From an uncultured Paraprevotella sp. (GTDB lineage Bacteria; Bacteroidota; Bacteroidia; Bacteroidales; Bacteroidaceae): DNA of 64,000 nucleotides. Below the pieces are notes generated by a model. The model ran no database searches. It was not told the DNA's origin and was given only the letters and a program-made list of their open reading frames with translations. The position numbers and the translations under genes are program-made. Where the stretch lies: assembly GCA_910586505.1 (NCBI GenBank), contig CAJUGV010000004.1, positions 124,001-188,000 on the forward strand, in the 5' to 3' direction. Of this stretch, positions 57,995 through 64,000 are shown in pieces; position 1 is the stretch's first letter, and each line of letters opens with the position of its first letter.

Positions 57995-59752
57995 ATGGAT
58001 AACGAACTGATTAAATCATGCGAGGCAAAGGCCCAGGAGTGGCTTTCCTCTTCGGTATATGATGCCGATACACAGGCAGAAGTGCGTAGTATGCTTGATA
58101 ATTCCGATAAAACGGATTTGGTTGAGTCTTTCTATCAGAATCTGGAATTCGGTACAGGCGGCTTGCGCGGTATTATGGGTGTGGGGACAAACCGGATGAA
58201 CATCTATACGGTGGGTGCAGCCACTCAGGGTTTGTCCAATTATCTAAACAAGAATTTCAAGGACTTGGAGCAGATTGCCGTAGTAGTGGGGCATGACTGC
58301 CGTAACAATAGCCGTTTGTTTGCTGAGGTGTCTGCCAATATTTTTGCGGCCAACGGTATCAAGGTTTACTTATTCGAGGATATGCGTCCTACACCGGAAA
58401 TGTCTTTTGCCATACGGCACCTGGGATGTCAGAGCGGTATTATTCTTACTGCTTCCCACAACCCGAAAGAATATAACGGATATAAAGCTTATTGGGATGA
58501 CGGCGCACAGGTGCTGGCTCCCCATGACAAGGGGATCATCGATGAGGTGAATAAAGTGAGTGCGGCCGATATCAAGGGCCTGAATGCCGTGCTTGATGCA
58601 GCCAATCCTTTGATTGAAATAATCGGGGAGGAGATAGACAAGGTTTATCTGGATAATATAAAGACTATCTCTATCGATCCTGAAGTAATCGCTCGTCAGA
58701 AAGATATGAAGATCGTCTATACACCGATTCACGGAACGGGAATGGTGCTGATTCCTCGTTCGCTGCGTCTTTGGGGATTCGAGAACATTAATACGGTGCC
58801 CGAACAGATGGTCAAAGACGGAAACTTCCCTACTGTGCAGTCGCCGAATCCGGAGAATGCCGAAGCATTGTCAATGGCCATCGAGTTGGCCAAGAAGATA
58901 GATGCGGATATAGTAATGGCTTCCGATCCGGATGCCGACCGTGTGGGGATGGCCTGCAAGAACAGCGATGGCGAATGGGTGCTGGTGAATGGTAACCAGA
59001 CTTGTATGATATTCCTCTATTACATCATCAAAAACCGTATTGCTACGGGCAAGATGAAAGGGAATGAGTTTATCGTGAAGACGATTGTGACGACGGAGCT
59101 GATTAAAACTATCGCCGAAAAGAACAATGTGGAGATGTTTGACTGCTATACCGGTTTCAAATGGATTGCCAGCGTCATACGTGAGAACGAAGGAAAGAAG
59201 CAATATATCGGTGGCGGCGAGGAGTCATACGGTTTTCTGGCCGAAGATTTTGTGCGTGACAAGGATGCCGTGTCTGCGTGTTCCCTGTTGGCGGAGATCT
59301 GTGCATGGGCTAAGGATCAGGGCAAAACTTTGTTTGACGTGCTGATGGATATTTATATTGAGTACGGCTTCTCTCTGAACCATACTATTAATGTAGTGAA
59401 ACCTGGTAAGACGGGAGCCGACGAGATTAAGCAGATGATGGTGGACTTCCGTGCAAATCCTCCGAAAGAACTGGCCGGTTCGGATGTGGTGCTGGTGAAA
59501 GATTTCCAGACCTTGAAAGCTACCGATAAAGAAGGTAACGTGACCGATATTGAGCAGCCGGCTACTTCCAATGTACTTCAATGGTATACTGCCGATGGTA
59601 CGAAAGTGAGCGTACGTCCTTCGGGAACGGAGCCTAAAATCAAGTTCTATGTAGAGGTGTCGGGAACGATGAAATGTGCAAAATGCTATGCGGAAGCAGA
59701 GAAAAAAGCGATGCAGACTGTAGAGGGAGTAATGGAATCGCTGGGTCTGTAA
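57995..59752 (+). CDS. Phosphohexomutase (phosphoglucomutase/phosphomannomutase), 585 aa
   Basis: Alpha-D-phosphohexomutase with four domains. Catalytic phosphoserine S154 in LTASHNPKEYNG, metal loop SDPDADRVGM, sugar-binding GGEESYG, and phosphate-binding RPSGTEPKIKFY near the C-terminus. The N-terminus FGTGGLRGIMGVGTNRMN is typical of the large (about 580 aa) phosphoglucomutase/phosphopentomutase-like type. It interconverts glucose 1- and 6-phosphate; whether mannose or pentose phosphates are used cannot be told. It is monocistronic. Confidence 0.93.
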   Translation: MDNELIKSCEAKAQEWLSSSVYDADTQAEVRSMLDNSDKTDLVESFYQNLEFGTGGLRGIMGVGTNRMNIYTVGAATQGLSNYLNKNFKDLEQIAVVVGHDCRNNSRLFAEVSANIFAANGIKVYLFEDMRPTPEMSFAIRHLGCQSGIILTASHNPKEYNGYKAYWDDGAQVLAPHDKGIIDEVNKVSAADIKGLNAVLDAANPLIEIIGEEIDKVYLDNIKTISIDPEVIARQKDMKIVYTPIHGTGMVLIPRSLRLWGFENINTVPEQMVKDGNFPTVQSPNPENAEALSMAIELAKKIDADIVMASDPDADRVGMACKNSDGEWVLVNGNQTCMIFLYYIIKNRIATGKMKGNEFIVKTIVTTELIKTIAEKNNVEMFDCYTGFKWIASVIRENEGKKQYIGGGEESYGFLAEDFVRDKDAVSACSLLAEICAWAKDQGKTLFDVLMDIYIEYGFSLNHTINVVKPGKTGADEIKQMMVDFRANPPKELAGSDVVLVKDFQTLKATDKEGNVTDIEQPATSNVLQWYTADGTKVSVRPSGTEPKIKFYVEVSGTMKCAKCYAEAEKKAMQTVEGVMESLGL

Positions 59753-59782
59753 TGCGAATCTGTTATTAAGATACGAGTGTGG

Positions 59783-59817
59783 GGAAGCCTCGTCTTTAGG
59801 ACGAGGCTTCCTTTTTA
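59783..59817 (+). terminator. Terminator after the phosphomutase gene
   Basis: Perfect 12-bp stem GGAAGCCTCGTC (59783-59794) / GACGAGGCTTCC (59800-59811), followed by TTTTT. Confidence 0.9.
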
Positions 59818-59831
59818 ATTTTAAGAGACTT

Positions 59832-60644
59832 ATGGCACAAGAAGGATATGATCAGCCGGGTTACTGGTTTATTTTCTGCAAAGGGGAACTGTTGCTGGAA
59901 CGCACCTCGGGCGGAAGTCTTACCGTGCCTTGGGGAATAAAACCTCCTGTGGAGTTGGCGGAATGGAACATCGTACATAGACTGACTCCGTTGGATGGTA
60001 AAGAATGCCGGACTGTCGCTGTCAGCAGACCGGTTATTGATGACGACCGTTATGCCATGATCGGACTTCGTGCTTCTTTTGACGTATTGCCACGCGGATT
60101 GTATCTGAAAGCCGGAAAAGGTGCGGAGATTCTTTATTGGGATAGTACGACCCGGTATTGCGGCGTGTGCGGGGCGCCTATGAAGTTGCATACTGATATC
60201 AGCAAACGGTGTACGAATTGCGGAAAGGAAGTGTGGCCGCAACTGGCTACTGCTGTAATTGTATTGGTGCGTCGTGAGGATAGTATTTTGTTGGTCCACT
60301 CCCATAATATCCGGGGAAATTATTATGGTCTGGTGGCCGGATTTGTGGAGACGGGTGAGACGCTTGAGGAATGCGTGCAGCGTGAACTGATGGAAGAAAC
60401 GGGAATCAGAGTAAAGAATATCCGATATTTCGGAAGCCAGCCATGGCCTTATCCCTGTGGATTGATGGTGGGTTTCAGTGCGGATTATGTAGAGGGAAAC
60501 TTACGGCTCCAGCGTAGCGAGATAGCTTACGGAGGGTGGTTCGGTCGTGATAATTTGCCTGATATTCCGGGAAAGATGTCTATGGCACGCATGCTGATAG
60601 ACGCATGGCTGGAGGACGGGTTGCCGGATCGGGTATGCGGGTAG
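59832..60644 (+). CDS. nudC: NAD+ diphosphatase (NudC), 270 aa
   Basis: Cleaves NADH/NAD to NMN and AMP, and in other bacteria removes NAD caps from RNA. A zinc ribbon (CGVCGAPMK ... CTNCGKEVWPQ, about residues 112-140) precedes the Nudix domain, whose box is GFVETGETLEECVQRELMEETG, followed by the NADH-type SQPWPYPCGLMVGF motif. Full length for the family. The gene lies 15 bases after a terminator, so a promoter must overlap the terminator region; none is clear. The helicase gene follows after 28 bases. Confidence 0.94.
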   Translation: MAQEGYDQPGYWFIFCKGELLLERTSGGSLTVPWGIKPPVELAEWNIVHRLTPLDGKECRTVAVSRPVIDDDRYAMIGLRASFDVLPRGLYLKAGKGAEILYWDSTTRYCGVCGAPMKLHTDISKRCTNCGKEVWPQLATAVIVLVRREDSILLVHSHNIRGNYYGLVAGFVETGETLEECVQRELMEETGIRVKNIRYFGSQPWPYPCGLMVGFSADYVEGNLRLQRSEIAYGGWFGRDNLPDIPGKMSMARMLIDAWLEDGLPDRVCG

Positions 60645-60672
60645 TTTTCATATAAGAATTAAAAATATAAAG

Positions 60673-61998
60673 ATGAGTAATATAAGTATAAAGGAAATCC
60701 TGTGGAAGTTGAATATAGATAGCCTGACTGCCATGCAGCAGACTGTTGTCGAGGAGTATAGAAAAGGAAAGGATATGGTATTGCTGTCTCCTACGGGAAC
60801 GGGAAAGACGTTGGCTTATTTGCTGCCGTTGATACAGTCGCTGACAGATAGCGGTGTTCCTCAGGCAGTGGTGCTGGTGCCTTCTCGTGAGTTGGCGTTA
60901 CAGATAGAGCAGGTGTTCAAGGCCATGGGTACAGGCATACCGGTGATGAGCTGCTATGGTGGACGGCCTGCCATGGATGAACACCGCACGATGAAAAATC
61001 TGAATCCAAGGGTGATAATCGCCACCCCAGGACGTATGAACGACCATTTGGAAAAAGGCAATATTGATGCTTCGCATATTCATACTTTCATTATAGATGA
61101 ATTTGACAAGTGTCTGGAGATGGGTTTTCAGGAGGAGATGGCACAAGTAATGGAGCAGCTTCCAGCTTTGAAAAGGAGATTCCTGCTTTCTGCGACAGAC
61201 GCTCCGGCGATACCGCGCTTTGTTTCTATAAATAATGATTTTTTGAAATTGGATTTTCTGGACAAAGAAGAACAAATTTCAGACAGAATAAAGGTATATA
61301 CCGTACACTCTCCAGAGAAAGACAAACTGGGAAGTCTGTTCCGCTTGTTGTGTTGTATGGGAAACCAAAGCTCTTTGGTATTCGTAAACTATCGTGAAAG
61401 CGTGGAGCGTGTCTACCGGTATTTGATTAATGAAGGTGTGGCGTGCGAAATGTTTCATGGGGGAATGGAGCAGAAGGACCGTGAACGTGCGCTTTATAAA
61501 TTCAGCAATGGGTCGTGCAACGTGTTTGTATCGACAGATTTGGCTGCACGCGGATTGGACATACCGGATATAGATAGTATTATTCATTATCATTTGCCGC
61601 TCAACGAGGAAGCTTATATTCATCGTAATGGACGCACGGCGCGTTGGGATGCGTCGGGAAGCGTATATATGATATTAGGACCGGAAGAATATATGCCTGA
61701 ATTTATCAGACAAGAACCGGAAGAGTTTGTATGGGAGGGAAGTGTGCCCGCTCCGGCTCAACCGAAATGGGTTACCTTATATATAGGTAAAGGAAAGAAA
61801 GACAAAATCAATAAGGTGGATATAGTCGGTTTTTTGTCCAAAGTAGGAGGATTGTCAAAAGATGAAATAGGGCGGATAGATGTAAAGGAGCATTATGCTT
61901 TTGTTGCCATTTGGCGTCGGAAACTAAAAGCCACACTGGCAGCCGTATCGGGGCAAAAGATAAAGGGAATAAAGACAATTATAGAAAAAACAAAGTGA
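60673..61998 (+). CDS. DEAD-box-type ATP-dependent RNA helicase, 441 aa
   Basis: Two RecA-like domains. Q-motif region LTAMQQTVVEEYRKGKDMVLLSPTGTGKT (motif I about residue 39), PSRELA (Ia), ATPGR (Ib), motif II FIIDEFDKCLEMGF, motif III SATDAP, motif IV-VI with VFVSTDLAARGLDIPD and HRNGRTAR. Motif II reads DEFD instead of DEAD, and motif VI has Asn for Ile. After residue 350 comes a C-terminal extension (about 90 residues, KWVTLYIGKGKKDKINKVDIVGFLSK) like the DbpA RNA-binding domain, suggesting ribosome or rRNA work. Confidence 0.9.
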   Translation: MSNISIKEILWKLNIDSLTAMQQTVVEEYRKGKDMVLLSPTGTGKTLAYLLPLIQSLTDSGVPQAVVLVPSRELALQIEQVFKAMGTGIPVMSCYGGRPAMDEHRTMKNLNPRVIIATPGRMNDHLEKGNIDASHIHTFIIDEFDKCLEMGFQEEMAQVMEQLPALKRRFLLSATDAPAIPRFVSINNDFLKLDFLDKEEQISDRIKVYTVHSPEKDKLGSLFRLLCCMGNQSSLVFVNYRESVERVYRYLINEGVACEMFHGGMEQKDRERALYKFSNGSCNVFVSTDLAARGLDIPDIDSIIHYHLPLNEEAYIHRNGRTARWDASGSVYMILGPEEYMPEFIRQEPEEFVWEGSVPAPAQPKWVTLYIGKGKKDKINKVDIVGFLSKVGGLSKDEIGRIDVKEHYAFVAIWRRKLKATLAAVSGQKIKGIKTIIEKTK

Positions 61999-62227
61999 TG
62001 TATTTTGAATGTCTTTCTTCATAGAAGACTGTTCTGCTGAGGAAGGAATGGCCTTGTTCGTTTACGAGATGTAAAGGCGCGGTTGCTTTTTTTATAAAAT
62101 CTGAAAGTAAAAAAAGTCTCAGGCTGGAAAAATGTGGCAGCAAACATTGCTTTTATGAATTTTATTTTCTACTTTCGCATTTATTATGCTTGAAGTAACT
62201 GATAATTAAATCTTAAGTTTTACAAAT
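61999..62227. other. Intergenic stretch before serC
   Basis: About 230 bases, T- and A-rich. A TACTTTCG at 62170-62177 is a variant -7 box (C for the last T) that could drive serC. I see no RNA gene or clear terminator. Confidence 0.4.
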
Positions 62228-63298
62228 TTGATGAAGAAGTATAATTTTAACGCAGGACCGTCTATGTTGCCACGTGAAGTCATAGAAGCAACTGCAAATG
62301 CATGCCTTGATTTTGAAGGTAGCGGGCTTTCTCTGATTGAAACAAGCCATAGAGCAAAGAATTTCCAGCCGGTTGTGGACAAGGCTGTAGACTTAGTAAA
62401 AGAATTGCTTGGCTTGCCGGCCGGTTATTCGGTTGTTTTTCTTGGAGGCGGGGCCAGTACGGAATTCTGTCGTATTCCATATAACTTCTTGGAAAAGAAA
62501 GCTGCTTATCTGAATACCGGTACATGGGCAAAGAAAGCCATGAAGGAGGCTAAGTTGTTTGGAGAAGTGGTAGAGGTTGCTTCATCTGCCGAGACAAATT
62601 TTTCTTATATCCCGAAGAATTTTGAGATTCCGGCTGATGCCGATTATCTGCATATTACAACGAATAATACAATTTTCGGTACGGAGATGCGCTATGATCT
62701 GGACTGTCCGATTCCTTTGATTGCCGATATGTCTTCGGATATATTTTCTCGTCCGATTGATGTAAGCAAATATATTTGTATTTATGCGGGAGCCCAAAAG
62801 AATGTATCAATGGCCGGCGTAAACATTGTGATTGTGAAAGACGAGGCTTTGAATAAGGTAAGTCGTCAGATTCCTACGATGTTGGATTATATGACGCACG
62901 TGAAAAATGGTTCTATGTATAATACTCCTCCCGTATTGCCCATCTATTGTGCAATGAAGAACCTGGAATGGGTGAAGAACAATGGAGGAGTAGAGGCAAT
63001 GGCAAAGCGTGCGGAAGAACGCGCCACCATGTTATATGATGAAATCGAACGCAATAAGTTGTTCCGTGGAACAGTGGAAGTAGAAGACCGTTCTTGGATG
63101 AATATTTGTTTTGTGATGAATGATGAATACAAGGATCTGGAAGCTGACTTCATGCAATTTGCAACGGAACGTGGTATGGTAGGTATCAAGGGACACCGCA
63201 GTGTGGGCGGTTTCCGTGCTTCATGTTACAATGCACAAACGGTTGAGGGCGTGCAGGCTTTGATTCAAAGTATGAAAGACTTTGAAGCACAGCATTAA
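62228..63298 (+). CDS. serC: Phosphoserine aminotransferase, 356 aa
   Basis: PLP-dependent fold-type I enzyme, 3-phosphohydroxypyruvate to phosphoserine. The opening KKYNFNAGPSMLPREV is family-defining. FLGGGASTEFCRIPYN holds the PLP phosphate, the PLP lysine is in YAGAQKNVSMAGVNIVIV (about residue 198), and GIKGHRSVGGFRASCYNA is at the C-terminus. The start is 62228 or 62231 (two adjacent ATGs). serA follows after 77 bases, so two adjacent steps of serine synthesis are paired. Confidence 0.96.
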   Translation: MMKKYNFNAGPSMLPREVIEATANACLDFEGSGLSLIETSHRAKNFQPVVDKAVDLVKELLGLPAGYSVVFLGGGASTEFCRIPYNFLEKKAAYLNTGTWAKKAMKEAKLFGEVVEVASSAETNFSYIPKNFEIPADADYLHITTNNTIFGTEMRYDLDCPIPLIADMSSDIFSRPIDVSKYICIYAGAQKNVSMAGVNIVIVKDEALNKVSRQIPTMLDYMTHVKNGSMYNTPPVLPIYCAMKNLEWVKNNGGVEAMAKRAEERATMLYDEIERNKLFRGTVEVEDRSWMNICFVMNDEYKDLEADFMQFATERGMVGIKGHRSVGGFRASCYNAQTVEGVQALIQSMKDFEAQH

Positions 63299-63313
63299 AT
63301 GGAGAAATATAAG

Positions 63314-63350
63314 CAGGCGTACCTTTGAAGAGGGTACGTCTGTTTGTCTA
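63314..63350 (+). terminator. Hairpin between serC and serA
   Basis: A 10-bp stem with one G-T pair (63314-63323 with 63333-63342), then TTTGTCTATT. It is either a weak terminator or an attenuator-like element that lowers read-through into serA. Confidence 0.5.
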
Positions 63351-63375
63351 TTAAATACATTAAAAGAAAAAAGCT

Positions 63376-64000
63376 ATGACCAAGATATTGATTGCAACGG
63401 AAAAGCCGTTTGCGAAGGTTGCTGTGGACGGCATAAGAGAAGTTTCCGAAGCAGCCGGGCTGGAAGTCGTTTTATTGGAAAAATATACGGAAAAGTCTCA
63501 GTTGTTGGCTGCCGTTGCGGATGTTGATGCAATTATTATCCGCAGTGACAAGATAGACAATGAAGTTTTTGACGCTGCCAAGAATCTGAAAATTGTAGTA
63601 CGTGCGGGAGCTGGTTATGACAATGTAGATCTGGCTGCTGCTACAGCCCATAACGTAGTGGTGATGAATACTCCGGGACAGAATTCCAATGCTGTGGCGG
63701 AATTGGTGTTCGGTATGTTGGTATTTGCGGTGCGTAATTTCTATAATGGGAAGGCGGGAACCGAACTTAAAGGAAAGAAGTTGGGTATCTTGGCTTATGG
63801 AAATGTCGGCCGTTGCGTGGCACGTATAGCCAAAGGTTTCGACATGGATATTTATGCTTATGACGCTTTCTGTCCGGCAGCAGCTATTGAAGCGGACGGC
63901 GTGAAAGCTGTTTCGTCGCAGGATGAGTTGTTCGAAACGTGCGAGGTGATATCTTTGCATATTCCGGCTACGGCTGAAACTCGGCAGAGTATTAACTATG
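63376..64000 (+). CDS. serA: D-3-phosphoglycerate dehydrogenase, partial (first 208 codons)
   Basis: The frame is open from the ATG at 63376 to the end of the window, so the gene is cut. It catalyses the first step of serine synthesis. Translation begins MTKILIATEKPFAKVAVDG. The 2-hydroxyacid dehydrogenase parts visible are the substrate domain (IIIRSDKIDNEVF, VVRAGAGYDNVDLAAA, NTPGQNSNAVAEL) and the NAD-binding domain start GKKLGILAYGNVGRCVARIA, in which Ala replaces the first Gly of GxGxxG. Only the N-terminal half is present, so the C-terminal regulatory part cannot be judged. Confidence 0.93.
   Translation, partial: MTKILIATEKPFAKVAVDGIREVSEAAGLEVVLLEKYTEKSQLLAAVADVDAIIIRSDKIDNEVFDAAKNLKIVVRAGAGYDNVDLAAATAHNVVVMNTPGQNSNAVAELVFGMLVFAVRNFYNGKAGTELKGKKLGILAYGNVGRCVARIAKGFDMDIYAYDAFCPAAAIEADGVKAVSSQDELFETCEVISLHIPATAETRQSINY

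Overview
The window is chromosomal DNA of an anaerobic Bacteroidota gut bacterium, most likely Bacteroides or a close relative. I cannot fix the species. The evidence is a Bacteroides-type primary sigma factor of 286 residues with no region 1.1, more than twenty promoter -7 boxes of the form TAnnTTTG upstream of genes, a type III glutamine synthetase, a four-subunit 2-oxoacid:ferredoxin oxidoreductase typical of anaerobes, and Bacteroidota-restricted families (Porin_10, DUF4421, DUF4468, DUF4286, DUF1573). There is no phage, transposase, CRISPR array, tRNA or rRNA. Most of the window is ordinary core genome.

Layout. 0-5 kb: two unknown cytoplasmic proteins, a UPF0597 (cysteine desulfidase-like) protein and a secreted GH30 glycosidase. 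5-12.4 kb: a nitroreductase and an EamA transporter; then on the minus strand agmatine deiminase, N-carbamoylputrescine amidase and glutamine synthetase III (agmatine to putrescine, with ammonia assimilation downstream); divergent from these, a FetAB-like ABC pair. 12.4-13.75 kb: a repeat element, a strongly structured non-coding stretch with its own promoter, and a small secreted protein. 13.8-21 kb: one tightly packed minus-strand operon hisH-hisA-hisF-hisIE-ftsE-lysC-lysA-glycosyltransferase. 21-28 kb: a ModF-like double ATPase, ruvC and DUF4286; DUF1573 and HAD proteins; and an operon with an oxidoreductase, DUF4421 and a uracil-DNA-glycosylase-like protein. 28-34.7 kb: membrane protein, porin, and the 2-oxoacid:ferredoxin oxidoreductase operon, which also carries a TPR protein and a small membrane protein. 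35-42.1 kb: a DUF4468 protein and a six-gene operon for a MacAB-TolC-type efflux pump with its own LytS/LytTR two-component pair. 42.2-48.4 kb: riboflavin synthase, a YihY/BrkB membrane protein, RNase P RNA (minus strand), HtrA protease, primary sigma factor, and an OmpH/Skp-like lipoprotein with a translationally coupled small membrane protein. 48.4-57.9 kb: PepD, a beta-helix lipoprotein and nuclease/phosphatase pair, RlmH, a YqaE peptide, NadC, and M23 and C69 peptidases. 58-64 kb: phosphohexomutase, NudC, a DEAD-box-type helicase, serC and serA, the last cut by the window end.

The signals that ordinary gene content does not explain are: (1) the structured RNA-like region at about 12.69-13.01 kb, with a 12-bp rod hairpin and a possible three-way junction; (2) three dispersed copies (12.49, 25.00 and 53.33 kb) of a short inverted-repeat element whose central sequence is conserved while the arms change in a compensatory way; and (3) face-to-face overlapping promoters between aguA and fetA. 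Many start codons were moved downstream because the longest reading frame begins upstream of, or inside, the -7 promoter box.
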